Positions 8,462-17,042 are shown, numbered from the stretch's first letter. The stretch: 36,396 nt of DNA from Ga0077527 sp032128415 (GCA_032128415.1 JAQBGW010000054.1:1-36396); one strand, 5' to 3'. Notes: generated by a model not told the origin, from the letters alone. A program made the numbers and translations.

Positions 8462-9247
8462 ATGCCTGCTGTTGAAACTTTCGTTGCCAAACACGATGCG
8501 GTCCATATTGCAGTCCGCGCGTACGGCGCCGGGCCGCGCCTCATCATGCTGCCTTCGCTGGGCCGCGGCGCAACGGATTTTGACGCCATCGCAGTACGGA
8601 TTGCGGCGCACGGTTTCCGCGTGCTGTGTCCACAACCGCGCGGCATCGGCGGCAGCACCGGACCGCTTCATCACATCACGCTGCATGACTACGCGCGCGA
8701 TGTCGCGGCGGTGATCGACCACGATGGCGGCGGCGCTACGGTGGTCGCCGGACATGCCTTCGGCAATTTCGTCGCCCGCACCACCGCTGCTGACTATCCC
8801 CATCTGGTACGCGCAGTGGTGCTGCTCGCCGCCACACATACCTGGCCGCTGACACCGGAATTACGTGACTCCATCAACAAATGCCACATGATGCAACTGC
8901 CGGAAGCCGAACGGCTGCACCACCTGCAGCATGTGTTCTTCGCGCCGGGCAACGACGCGCGGGTGTGGCTCGGCGACTGGGATGAAGATGTAATGCATGC
9001 TGAACGTGCCGCAACCGAGGCCACACCTAAACCGGAATGGTGGACCGCCGGCAAAGCCCCGGTGCTCGACGTGCTGGCGCTCAACGATCCGCTGTCGCCG
9101 CCGCACAGCGTGAATTGCTATCGCGACGAATGGGGCGCAGAGCGCGTCACCCTGGCCAGGATTCCCGATGCCGCGCATGCCCTGCTGCCTGAACAGCCCG
9201 CTGCCGTCGCCGACGCCATCATCACGTATATGCAGAAGCTGCCGTGA
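8462..9247 (+). CDS. Alpha/beta hydrolase homologue with Ala at the nucleophile position
   Basis: The 261 residues have the alpha/beta hydrolase order: LIMLPSLGRGATDF, CPQPRGIGGSTG, the elbow VVAGHAFGNFVAR, and a C-terminal DAAHALLPEQP carrying the usual catalytic His. The elbow reads G-H-A-F-G (Ala99), so the Ser nucleophile is absent; the codon GCC is clear in the DNA. The protein may be a non-hydrolytic member (lyase, binding protein or regulator) or use other chemistry. It is the first gene of the plus-strand catabolic run; its stop overlaps the GTG start of the GST gene, which implies translational coupling. Confidence 0.82.
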   Translation: MPAVETFVAKHDAVHIAVRAYGAGPRLIMLPSLGRGATDFDAIAVRIAAHGFRVLCPQPRGIGGSTGPLHHITLHDYARDVAAVIDHDGGGATVVAGHAFGNFVARTTAADYPHLVRAVVLLAATHTWPLTPELRDSINKCHMMQLPEAERLHHLQHVFFAPGNDARVWLGDWDEDVMHAERAATEATPKPEWWTAGKAPVLDVLALNDPLSPPHSVNCYRDEWGAERVTLARIPDAAHALLPEQPAAVADAIITYMQKLP

Positions 9248-9858
9248 AACTGCACTGGTCGTCGCGCTCACCCTATGTGCGCAAGGTCATGGTGTTCGCG
9301 CATGAATGCGGGCTCGCCGGGCGCATCGAGTGCATACGTACTGTCGTTGCCATGACCAAACCCAATATTGACCTGCTGCGCACCAATCCGCTGGGCAAAA
9401 TTCCAACGCTGGTGCTCGACGACGGTTCCGCGCTCTATGATTCGACGGTGATCTGCGAATACCTCGACAGCCTGCACGACGGCCGCAAGCTGTTTCCACA
9501 GTCAGGTGCCGCGCGCTGGACCGCCTTGCGCCGCCATGCGTTGGGCAACAATCTGATCGACAACCTGATGCTGTGGCGGAACGAAATGACCAGGCCGCAA
9601 GCCCGGCAGTCGCCGGAAATGCTCGCGGCGTTCGAGCTCAAAGTGCGCAACGCCGTCGCAGCGCTAGATGGCGAGGCCGTAGCGCTTGCCGCAGCGCCGC
9701 TGGACATCGGCCATGTCGCCCTCGGCAGTGCGCTGAGTTATGCCGATTTTCGTTTTGCGCAGCTCGGCTGGCGCGCGAATCACGATCGCATCGCGGGCTG
9801 GTTTGAAACGTTTGCAAAGCGCCCTTCCATGGCGAATACGGCGCACGTCGATCAGTGA
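9244..9858 (+). CDS. Glutathione S-transferase family protein
   Basis: The 204 residues begin at GTG 9244, overlapping the preceding TGA. The N-terminal thioredoxin-fold domain shows WSSRSPYVRKVMVFAHE, NPLGKIPTLVLDDG (cis-Pro loop) and LYDSTVICEYLD, the glutathione-binding motif. The C-terminal part is helical (MLAAFELKVRNAVAAL). Ser near the N-terminus (SSRSPY) could be the catalytic hydroxyl. Typical roles are glutathione conjugation, isomerisation or dehalogenation of catabolic intermediates; which applies is unknown. It is coupled to the hydrolase gene before it and separated from the next gene by a repeat-bearing gap. Confidence 0.9.
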   Translation: MKLHWSSRSPYVRKVMVFAHECGLAGRIECIRTVVAMTKPNIDLLRTNPLGKIPTLVLDDGSALYDSTVICEYLDSLHDGRKLFPQSGAARWTALRRHALGNNLIDNLMLWRNEMTRPQARQSPEMLAAFELKVRNAVAALDGEAVALAAAPLDIGHVALGSALSYADFRFAQLGWRANHDRIAGWFETFAKRPSMANTAHVDQ

Positions 9859-9904
9859 TGGTCACGGATTATTAATGTTTTCCAAACTTATGAAAAACCC
9901 ATAC

Positions 9905-9986
9905 CCGTTCGCCCTGAGTCCTTCGACGGGCTCAGGACAGGCTCTGTCGAAGGGCAAGAGGGCTTCGACAGGCTCAGCCCGAACGG
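9905..9986. repeat. REP-like palindromic repeat cluster
   Basis: CCGTTCGCCCTGAG (9905-9918) and CTCAGCCCGAACGG (9973-9986) are inverted partners with two mismatches. Between them CTTCGAC (9921-9927) and GTCGAAG (9946-9952) form a second inverted pair, and a third unit GCTTCGACAGGCTCAG follows. This is the widespread CTTCGACAGGCTCAG-type extragenic repeat. It lies between the GST gene and the acyl-CoA synthetase gene and could form a cruciform or an mRNA hairpin. Confidence 0.8.
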
Positions 9987-9997
9987 TGTCGTGATTT

Positions 9998-12127
9998 ATG
10001 GAAGTCCCAATAAGCGCCAATACCGCCCCCGACCTGTCGCGACTGTTGAGCCCGCGCGGCGTAGCCATCATTGGTGCCTCCACTGATTTCTCACGCATCG
10101 GCGGCCAGTCAATCAAACTGCTGACCGAATTCGGCTATACCGGAAAAATTTATCCGGTTAATCCGAAATACACCGACATCAAGGGTCTCACCTGCTACCC
10201 CGACGTCACCGCCGTGCCGCAACCCTGCGATGTGGCGCTGATCGCCTTATCCGGCCCGCTGGTACCCGGCGCCATCGAGCAATGCGGTAAAGCGGGCATA
10301 CCGTTCGCACTGATCCTGTCTGCCGGTTTCGGTGAAGCCGGCGCAGCGGGAAAAGCACTGAATGAAAAACTGCTGACCGCAATCCAGTCCAGCGGTGTGC
10401 GCGTGGTCGGTCCCAACTGTCTGGGCCTGACCAATCTCACGGAAAATTTCCGCCTGGGGTTCGGTGGCACACTGCAACTGAAGACACTCCATGCCGGGCC
10501 GATTGCGATGGTGACGCAGTCCGGCGGTTTCGGTTTCGGCGTGGTGGCGGTCGCGTGTTACCACGGCCTCGGCTTCAATCATGTGGTTTCCACCGGCAAC
10601 GAGGCGGATCTCACTGCGCTCGACTGGATGGAATACCTGATCGAGCGCCCCGATGTCGAAATTCTAACCGCGTTTCTCGAAGGCACCACCGAAGGCAGGC
10701 GCCTGCGCCGACTGGGTGCGCGCGCTCTTGAGCTCGGCAAGCCGGTGCTCATCTGGAAAGTCGGCAACACGGCAATCGGCAGTCAGGCCGCCATCTCACA
10801 TACCGCGCGGCTGACCGCGGATTACGAACTGTTTCGCACTGCGTTCCGCGAAGGCGGCTTCATTGAAGTGCATGATATCGATGACTTGATCGATATCTGC
10901 AAAGCCTTTCGCAGCAAGAAGCTGCCGCGCGGCAACCGTGTCGGCGTAATGACACTGTCGGGCGGCGCCGGCGTATTGTTCGCCGATCGTTGTGTGGCGC
11001 GCGGGCTGACACTGCCGAAACTGACTGACGCTACGCGTGAACAATTGCGTGACGTGGTGGTTGCCTACGCCTCGATCGAAAATCCGATCGACACCACGGC
11101 ACAGGGCTACAACGACAACTTCGCGTCGTACACCAAAACCATGCGCATCGTGCTGACAGACCCGAACATCGACTCGATCGTGGCGCGCGCACCGCGCGGC
11201 AGCGTGGTGCAAAGCTGGGCCGAGGGACTGGTTGACATGCTGAAGGACACCGACAAGCCGCTGATACTCAACTGGCCGACTTCCCCTGACGACAACGCAC
11301 CGGCCATGCGCTGGCTGGAAGAACACGGCGTGCCCTGCATCATGGCACCGGGCCGCGCCGTCGATGCCCTGGCTGCGCTGAACGAATTCGCACAGAAACG
11401 CCGCGCCTTTGATGCTGCACGGGCACGGGGAACAGCGAGAGCCATTGCGCCACAACCATTGCAATTACCTGCTACCACCGGAGCGCTGGGCGAACACGCC
11501 GCAAAAACGCTGCTCGAGGCCTACGGCATCACCGTCACCGCAGAAAAACTGCTCGCGCCGGAAGCCGTGGCAGCGCTGACTGCACCGCCGCTGCCCTACC
11601 CGCTGGCCGTCAAAATCGAATCTGCCGATATACCCCACAAGACTGAAGCCGGGGTGATCCGCCTGAACATCACCAGCCTGGACGCGCTGAAACAAGCGGC
11701 GTGCGAGGTGCTCGCCGCTGCAAAAAAATATAAAGCCGATGCACACATCTCCGGCATTCTGGTGCAGCAAATGGCCTCCGGCGAGGAAATCATCCTCGGC
11801 GCCGTCAACGATCCGCACTTCGGCCCGGTGATCGCCGTGGGACTGGGCGGGGTGTTTACCGAAATCATGCACGATGTCATCCATCGTTATGCGCCGTTCG
11901 ATGCTGAAACCGCAAAAACCATGATTCACGATATCAAAGGCGTCAAACTGCTACAGGGTTATCGCGGCAGGCCGCCCTGCAATTTAGACGCACTGGCCGA
12001 TGCGGTCTCGCGGCTGTCACTGCTGATCACGGATCACGCCGACCGCATCGCTGAAATTGATATCAATCCGCTGTTCGTCAACGCCGATGGCGTGGTTGCA
12101 GCGGACGCACTGATTGTGCTGAAGTAG
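9998..12127 (+). CDS. Acyl-CoA synthetase of the ADP-forming (acetate-CoA ligase) superfamily, fused alpha and beta parts
   Basis: The 709 residues combine a CoA-binding Rossmann domain at the N-terminus (SPRGVAIIGAST, YPVNPKY), succinyl-CoA-ligase-like middle domains (VGPNCLGLTN, TQSGGFGFG, STGNEADL, ISHTARL with His268 in the conserved SHT motif) and a C-terminal ATP-grasp domain (YPLAVKIESADIPHKTEAGVI, EEIILGAVNDPHFGPVIAVGLGG). The family activates organic acids to CoA thioesters with ATP, giving ADP and phosphate through a phosphohistidine. All domains are present, so it should be complete. It is followed after 26 bp by a crotonase gene, which points to activation and hydration of an unsaturated acyl-CoA. 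Substrate not determinable. Confidence 0.9.
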   Translation: MEVPISANTAPDLSRLLSPRGVAIIGASTDFSRIGGQSIKLLTEFGYTGKIYPVNPKYTDIKGLTCYPDVTAVPQPCDVALIALSGPLVPGAIEQCGKAGIPFALILSAGFGEAGAAGKALNEKLLTAIQSSGVRVVGPNCLGLTNLTENFRLGFGGTLQLKTLHAGPIAMVTQSGGFGFGVVAVACYHGLGFNHVVSTGNEADLTALDWMEYLIERPDVEILTAFLEGTTEGRRLRRLGARALELGKPVLIWKVGNTAIGSQAAISHTARLTADYELFRTAFREGGFIEVHDIDDLIDICKAFRSKKLPRGNRVGVMTLSGGAGVLFADRCVARGLTLPKLTDATREQLRDVVVAYASIENPIDTTAQGYNDNFASYTKTMRIVLTDPNIDSIVARAPRGSVVQSWAEGLVDMLKDTDKPLILNWPTSPDDNAPAMRWLEEHGVPCIMAPGRAVDALAALNEFAQKRRAFDAARARGTARAIAPQPLQLPATTGALGEHAAKTLLEAYGITVTAEKLLAPEAVAALTAPPLPYPLAVKIESADIPHKTEAGVIRLNITSLDALKQAACEVLAAAKKYKADAHISGILVQQMASGEEIILGAVNDPHFGPVIAVGLGGVFTEIMHDVIHRYAPFDAETAKTMIHDIKGVKLLQGYRGRPPCNLDALADAVSRLSLLITDHADRIAEIDINPLFVNADGVVAADALIVLK

Positions 12128-12153
12128 CCTTGTTTCTGTGACGGAAAGACACC

Positions 12154-12924
12154 ATGAGCATCCAGATCACCCATAACGACGGCATCGCCACTGTGCTGCT
12201 GAACCGTGCCGACAAACTCAATGCGTTGTCCGGCGAGATGTACCACGACCTCGCCGATGCCTTTGCTGAACTCAATACCGATGATGCCGTGCGCACGGTG
12301 GTGTTGACCGGCGCCGGTCGCGCCTTCTGCGCCGGTGGTGATGTCGGCACCATGGGCGGCTACGATGTGGTCAGCGGGCGCAAGCGCTCCAAAAGCCATC
12401 AGCGCATGATCATCAATCTGCATCATCTGGAAAAACCGGTGATCGCCGCAGTGCGCGGGCCCGCAGCCGGCATCGGCGCCAGCATGGCCCTCGCCTGTGA
12501 CCTGATCATTGCCAGCGAAACCGCCTACCTGCTGATGGCATTCAAAAATGTCGGCATTCCACCTGATGGTGGCGCGATTTTTTTCCTGACCCAGCACCTC
12601 GGCATCGCACGCGCCAAGGAAATTGTTTACAGCGCGCGCAGGTTGCCGGCCATTGAGGCGCGTGACATGGGCATCATCAGCAAGGTAGTGTCCGACGACC
12701 AGCTCGAAAACGAGGCCATGACGCTTGCGCGCGCGATCGCCGGCTCCGCAACTTACGCACTGACGCTGGCCAAGCGCATGTTCCAGTTCATGTACACGCC
12801 GACGCTGGAACAATTGCTGGAACTCGAAGTCATGGCGATCGGCGGCGCGCGTTCGACGCACGATCACGTCGAAGGCGTTACCTCATTCAAGGAAAAGCGC
12901 AAACCGGTATTCACCGGTAAATAG
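12154..12924 (+). CDS. Enoyl-CoA hydratase/isomerase (crotonase) family protein
   Basis: The 256 residues have crotonase motifs: ITHNDGIATVLLNRADKLNALS at the N-terminus, TGAGRAFCAGGDVGTM (first oxyanion loop), VRGPAAGIGASMALACDL (second oxyanion loop) and the PPDGGAIFFL region that carries the acidic catalytic residue in hydratases. The family hydrates or isomerises enoyl-CoA thioesters. It lies 26 bp after the acyl-CoA synthetase gene and 34 bp before the acyl-CoA ligase gene, in the same operon-like run. An AT-rich repeat copy lies directly after its stop codon. Confidence 0.92.
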   Translation: MSIQITHNDGIATVLLNRADKLNALSGEMYHDLADAFAELNTDDAVRTVVLTGAGRAFCAGGDVGTMGGYDVVSGRKRSKSHQRMIINLHHLEKPVIAAVRGPAAGIGASMALACDLIIASETAYLLMAFKNVGIPPDGGAIFFLTQHLGIARAKEIVYSARRLPAIEARDMGIISKVVSDDQLENEAMTLARAIAGSATYALTLAKRMFQFMYTPTLEQLLELEVMAIGGARSTHDHVEGVTSFKEKRKPVFTGK

Positions 12925-12930
12925 TAATTT

Positions 12931-12953
12931 TTATTAAATAAATCAATATGTTA
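12931..12953 (-). repeat. AT-rich dispersed repeat copy
   Basis: Read on the minus strand this is TAACATATTGATTTATTTAA and a short tail, a diverged match to the core TAACCYATTGWTTTTATTAA. It lies 6 bases after the crotonase stop codon and just before the acyl-CoA ligase start, so it may affect translation of the latter. Confidence 0.55.
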
Positions 12954-12958
12954 CGTTA

Positions 12959-14584
12959 ATGTCTACCTGGAACAAACAAACACTGGCCGAAACGCTGGCC
13001 GCCACTGCCGCAGCACACGCGCAGGATGAAGCGCTGTGCATCACCGGTCGCCGGCTGACCTACGCCGAACTGCGAGACAACGTGCGTGAAGTTGCACATG
13101 GCCTGCGCGCGCTGGGCATCACGCACGGCGATCATGTCGCCGTGTGCATGGGCAATTCTCTGGAGTGGGTGATTTTTTTCTATGCTGCAGCGAGCATCGG
13201 CGCCGTGACTGTGCCGGTCAACACGCGCTTCAAGTCCGATGAAATGCGCTACTGCCTGAAGCAGGCCGATGTGAAGTTGCTGTTCATTGCCGATCGATTT
13301 CTGAACATTGATTTCATTGCGATGCTGCGCAGTATCTGTCCCGCGCTGGACAGCACCCTGCCCGACCCGGCGCTGCCGTTGCTGCAAACCGTGGTCGTAT
13401 TCGGCAGCGATGTACCTGCCGGCGCCATCAGCTTCAGCGACCTGCTCGAAAAAGGTGCTGTACATAAAGAAGCGTATCCACCGGAAGTGAAGGCAGGCGA
13501 CGTGCTGCTGATGCAATTCACTTCGGGCACGACTTCCCACCCCAAGGGCGTGATGCTGACCCACGACAACATGCTGCGCAATGCAACATATGTCGCGACG
13601 CGCTTCCATCTGCAGGCCGGCGACCGTTACTACAGCGCGCGGCCCTTCTACCATGTGGCCGGCACCACGCTTTCATTGCTCGCCGCACTGACCGCCGGCG
13701 CCTGTCTGCTGTCGTCACCCTCGTTCGATGCCGAAGAAGCGCTGGTCACGATGTGGAGCGAGGAATGCACGCACACCTCGGGCAACGACACCATGTTCCT
13801 GATGATGATGAATCATCCGAATTTCGACAAATACCCGATGGCGCTGCGCCATGGCTGGACATCCGCGGGCCCGGAAGTCTCACGAAATATTGTGGAGCGC
13901 ATGGGCATCAAAGGCCTGTGCCAGGCGTACGGATTGTCGGAAGCATCACCCAACGTCTGCATGTCGCGTTACGACGATGATCTTGAAAAGCGCATCGATG
14001 GTTGGGCGCACATTCTCGACGATGTGGATGTACGTCTGGTTGATCCGGAAACCGGTGAGGTACAACCCGTGGGCAAAAGCGGCGAAATCCAGGTACGCGG
14101 CTGGAGCGTGATGCAGGGTTATTACAAAATGCCCGGGCAGACCGCGAGTGCCATCGACGCCGACGGCTGGTTGCACACCGGCGATCTCGGCGTCATGGAT
14201 GATGATGATCGATTGAAATTCCTGACCCGCATCAAGGACGTGTTCCGCGTCGGCGGCGAGAACGTCGCGCCAGCTGAAGTGGAGGACGTACTGCATCAGC
14301 ATCCGGCCATCCAGCAGGCGCAGGTCATCGGCGTGCCCGATCCACGGCTGATCGAGGTGCCTGCCGCCTATGTCATCCTGAAGGCAGACCAGTCGGCAAC
14401 TCCCGAGGACATCATCAACTGGAGCAAGGAACGACTGGCAAATTTCCGCGTGCCGCGCCATGTAAAAATCGTGGACAGCTTTGAGTACATCGGCATGACC
14501 GGCAGCGCCAAAGTGCAAAAAAATAAATTGCGCGCGCAGGCACTGATTGATTTCAACCTGAACGACCCGGCTCACAAGGCCTGA
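12959..14584 (+). CDS. AMP-forming acyl-CoA synthetase/ligase
   Basis: The 541 residues carry the ANL-family motifs: the P-loop QFTSGTTSHPKGVMLTH (about 186-202), QAYGLSEASPNV, DGWLHTGDLGVMDDD, RIKDVFRVGGENVAPAEVED at the hinge, and a C-terminal TGSAKVQKNKLR whose Lys is the adenylation lysine. The N-terminal domain and the swinging C-terminal domain are both complete. It should activate a carboxylic acid via an acyl-adenylate. Having both an ADP-forming-type and an AMP-forming ligase in one run suggests two different acids are activated, for example the substrate and a later product. It is followed after 8 bp by an alpha/beta hydrolase gene. Confidence 0.92.
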   Translation: MSTWNKQTLAETLAATAAAHAQDEALCITGRRLTYAELRDNVREVAHGLRALGITHGDHVAVCMGNSLEWVIFFYAAASIGAVTVPVNTRFKSDEMRYCLKQADVKLLFIADRFLNIDFIAMLRSICPALDSTLPDPALPLLQTVVVFGSDVPAGAISFSDLLEKGAVHKEAYPPEVKAGDVLLMQFTSGTTSHPKGVMLTHDNMLRNATYVATRFHLQAGDRYYSARPFYHVAGTTLSLLAALTAGACLLSSPSFDAEEALVTMWSEECTHTSGNDTMFLMMMNHPNFDKYPMALRHGWTSAGPEVSRNIVERMGIKGLCQAYGLSEASPNVCMSRYDDDLEKRIDGWAHILDDVDVRLVDPETGEVQPVGKSGEIQVRGWSVMQGYYKMPGQTASAIDADGWLHTGDLGVMDDDDRLKFLTRIKDVFRVGGENVAPAEVEDVLHQHPAIQQAQVIGVPDPRLIEVPAAYVILKADQSATPEDIINWSKERLANFRVPRHVKIVDSFEYIGMTGSAKVQKNKLRAQALIDFNLNDPAHKA

Positions 14585-14592
14585 GCCTTCCC

Positions 14593-15402
14593 ATGCACGC
14601 CACCCTCGAACGCCCTGATGGTTGCAAGCTCTACTACACCATCGACGATTGCACCGATCCATGGCGCAAGGCCGAGACCCTATTGTTTGTGCATGGCCTC
14701 GCCGAATCCGGCGCAGCCTGGCGCGCGTGGGTGCCGCATTTCATGCGCCACTATCGTGTGGTGCGCATCGATCTGCGCGGTTTCGGTCGCTCCACGCCCA
14801 TGCCGTCGACACATGAATGGTCGATGGATGAACTGCTGGCCGACATCGAAGCATTGATCCGCCATCTCGGATGCACGCGCGTGCATCTGGTCGGTGCTAA
14901 AAGCGGCGGCTCGATGGCGCTGGCGATGGCAGCAAACCGTCCGGCATTGGTGCAGACGCTGATCGGGGTGACACCGCCGGTGCTCCCCGCCGCCGGTGTG
15001 GACGACTGGGTCAGGCACATCGAATCCAAAGGCGTGCTGGATTGGGCACGCCACACCATGCAGGGGCGGCTGGGCAGCAAGGCCACTCCCGCCGAAGTGA
15101 ATTGGTGGGTGGAAAACCTGCAGGGCAAGACGCCGTTGTCGACACTGCAAGGCTATCTGCGCTGGGTACCCAAGCTCGACATCCGCGAAGACGTCAAACG
15201 CATCACCTGCCCGACGCTGATCATCACCACTACCGGCAGCGGTTTGCGTTCGGTCGATGGCGTAAGGGCGTGGGTATCGCAAATAAAATCGGCGCGGCTC
15301 GAAGTGCTGGAAGGCGATGCGTGGCATGCGGCCGGCGCTTATCCGGAGCGCTGTGCGCAGGCTGCTGTGGCGTTCCTCTCGGCGCACGAAAATAATACAT
15401 AA
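14593..15402 (+). CDS. Alpha/beta hydrolase homologue with Lys in the nucleophile elbow
   Basis: The 269 residues follow the family: LLFVHGLAESGAAWRAW (oxyanion HG), RIDLRGFGRSTP, the elbow HLVGAKSGGSMALAMA, and a C-terminal GDAWHAAGAYPE with the catalytic His. Aligned to the usual VGHSMGG the elbow is VGAKSGG, so Lys103 takes the Ser position and Ser104 is displaced by one residue. Either the enzyme is not a serine hydrolase or the elbow has a shifted geometry. The stop codon TAA lies at the edge of an AT-rich repeat copy, so the last residues (ENNT) may derive from its neighbourhood. It is co-directional with the acyl-CoA genes on both sides. Confidence 0.82.
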   Translation: MHATLERPDGCKLYYTIDDCTDPWRKAETLLFVHGLAESGAAWRAWVPHFMRHYRVVRIDLRGFGRSTPMPSTHEWSMDELLADIEALIRHLGCTRVHLVGAKSGGSMALAMAANRPALVQTLIGVTPPVLPAAGVDDWVRHIESKGVLDWARHTMQGRLGSKATPAEVNWWVENLQGKTPLSTLQGYLRWVPKLDIREDVKRITCPTLIITTTGSGLRSVDGVRAWVSQIKSARLEVLEGDAWHAAGAYPERCAQAAVAFLSAHENNT

Positions 15403-15427
15403 CCTGTTGTTTTTATTAATTTTTTAA
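15400..15427 (+). repeat. AT-rich dispersed repeat copy overlapping a stop codon
   Basis: The plus strand reads TAACCTGTTGTTTTTATTAA followed by a T-rich tail, one of the best matches to the family core. The first three bases are the stop codon of the hydrolase gene. It lies 26 bases upstream of the DUF35 gene. Confidence 0.65.
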
Positions 15428-15453
15428 TACTGGCCCACCAAAGGAAACACCCG

Positions 15454-15891
15454 ATGTCCGATCTGACAAAACAATCCCCGCTCGGCACCTATCTCGAGCA
15501 CTGCAAAAAAGGCGAACTTGCCTACCAGGTCAGCAAGGACGACAACAAGGCGTTCTTTTATCCACGCGCCTACGTGCCGACGACCGGTAGCGAGAACATT
15601 GAATGGCGCGTGTCCAAGGGCCTCGGCACGGTGTACACCACCACCGTCGTTTACATGAAGGGCGAGCCGCCGCTGAATGTCGCGATGATCGATGTCGACG
15701 AAGGTTTCCGCCTGATGAGCCGCGTCGAGGACATCGACCCCCTGCAGGTCAAGATCGGCATGCGCGTGAAAGTGCGCATGCACCCCGGCGACGACAAGCA
15801 ACCACCCTATCCCGTGTTCATCTCCCTCACCCCCGCCCCCTCTACCGTCGAGCGGCACCAAGGTCCCGAGGGGAGAGGGGAGACATCATGA
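15454..15891 (+). CDS. DUF35/OB-fold acyl-CoA-associated protein lacking the zinc-ribbon cysteines
   Basis: The 145 residues have the DUF35 layout: an N-terminal helix (LGTYLEHCKKGELAYQ), a rubredoxin-like segment (NKAFFYPRAYVPTTGSENIEW) and a C-terminal OB-fold (GLGTVYTTTVVY, NVAMIDVDEGFRLMSRV, IGMRVKVRM). The family normally has four Cys in CxxC pairs around the YPR segment; here those positions hold other residues, so no zinc site is expected. DUF35 proteins pair with thiolase-like enzymes, as in steroid side-chain degradation. The next gene is such a thiolase, and its ATG overlaps this stop codon (ATGA), implying a coupled heteromer. Confidence 0.82.
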   Translation: MSDLTKQSPLGTYLEHCKKGELAYQVSKDDNKAFFYPRAYVPTTGSENIEWRVSKGLGTVYTTTVVYMKGEPPLNVAMIDVDEGFRLMSRVEDIDPLQVKIGMRVKVRMHPGDDKQPPYPVFISLTPAPSTVERHQGPEGRGETS

Positions 15892-17042
15892 GCAGCTTGA
15901 AAAAAGGCAGCATTGCCGTGGTCGGCGCGGCCGAATCCGATTTGGGCCTGGTCGCGCCGCACACCTCCCCCGTTGATCTGATGGCGCAGGCCACGATGCG
16001 CGCGCTCGACGACTGCGGTCTGACGCTGAAAGACGTCGATGCGCTGTTCGTTGCAGCAACCCAGGTGCGCATGGGACCCATGTCACTGGCTGAATATCTG
16101 CGCATCAAACCCAAGGTATTCGACGGTACGCAGATCGGCGGCTCATCATTCATGTCGCACCTCGCGCACGCGCAGGCGGCGATTCAATTGGGTCTGTGCG
16201 AAGTCGCGGTGATCGCCTACGGCAGCACGCAGCGCTCGGTGTCTCGCGCAGCCGCCAGTCCGCGTGAATACAATCCGTACGAATCCCCGTACCGGCCGAT
16301 CCTGCCGATCAGCGCCTATGCCATGTCGGCAGCGCGTCACATGCACCAGTACGGCACTACGCGCGAACATCTAGCTGAAGTGGCGGTCGCTGCACGGCAG
16401 TGGGCGCTGCTGAACCCCAAGGCCTGGGAGAAAGAGCCGCTGACGATTGAACAAGTCCTCAACGCCCGCATGGTGTCCTATCCGTTTACGGTGCGCGACT
16501 GCTGCCTGGTGGTCGATGGCGGCGGCGCCATAGTGCTGACCTCGGCGGCGCGCGCAAAAACCCTGAAAAAGAAACCGGTGTACGTGCTGGGTGTCGGTGA
16601 GACGCTGTCGCACGCCTACATCTCCAGCATGCCTGACTTCACGGTGACGGGCGCGAGCATCTCCGGTCCGCAGGCTTTCAGGATGGCCGGTGTCACGCCG
16701 CAAGACGTCAGCATGCTGTCGCTCTACGACGCCTTCACCATCAACCCCATCCTGTTTCTCGAGGATCTCGGTTTCTGCCCGAAAGGTGAAGGTGGCCCAT
16801 TTGTCGCCGATGGCGCCATCGCCCCCGGCGGTAAACTGGCGGTCAACACCTCCGGCGGCGGATTGTCCTACTGCCACCCGGGCATGTATGGCCTGCTGGT
16901 GATGATTGAGGCCATACGCCAGGTGCGCGGCGAATGTGGCGCGCGGCAGGTGAAGAACTGTGACGTGGCTTTAGCACACGGCAATGGCGGTGTATTGTCG
17001 AGTCAGTGCACGGTGATCTTCGGCTCTGAAAACACGCTGTAA
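15888..17042 (+). CDS. Thiolase-like (SCP2/lipid-transfer type) protein, partner of DUF35
   Basis: The frame is open from 15603, but the real start is ATG 15888, overlapping the DUF35 stop; this gives 384 residues beginning MSSLKKGSIAVVGAAESDLG. It has the thiolase fold of the SCP2-thiolase/Ltp group: ALDDCGLTLKDVDALFV, IGGSSFMSHLAHAQAAI, where the usual nucleophilic Cys is replaced by Ser, and NTSGGGLSYCHPGMYGL carrying the conserved His. Members paired with DUF35 proteins can act as thiolases or as retro-aldolases on acyl-CoA substrates. Loss of the Cys argues for non-classical chemistry here. Confidence 0.85.
   Translation: MSSLKKGSIAVVGAAESDLGLVAPHTSPVDLMAQATMRALDDCGLTLKDVDALFVAATQVRMGPMSLAEYLRIKPKVFDGTQIGGSSFMSHLAHAQAAIQLGLCEVAVIAYGSTQRSVSRAAASPREYNPYESPYRPILPISAYAMSAARHMHQYGTTREHLAEVAVAARQWALLNPKAWEKEPLTIEQVLNARMVSYPFTVRDCCLVVDGGGAIVLTSAARAKTLKKKPVYVLGVGETLSHAYISSMPDFTVTGASISGPQAFRMAGVTPQDVSMLSLYDAFTINPILFLEDLGFCPKGEGGPFVADGAIAPGGKLAVNTSGGGLSYCHPGMYGLLVMIEAIRQVRGECGARQVKNCDVALAHGNGGVLSSQCTVIFGSENTL

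Noticed and set aside
12056..12067. ATTGATATCAAT palindrome resembling a regulator site
   Set aside because: It lies inside the coding region of the acyl-CoA synthetase and encodes a conserved EIDINPLF segment, so the symmetry is coincidental.
15603..15887. N-terminal extension of the thiolase-like frame
   Set aside because: It overlaps the DUF35 gene in another frame and has random Arg/His-rich composition; ATG 15888 overlapping the DUF35 stop is the natural start.
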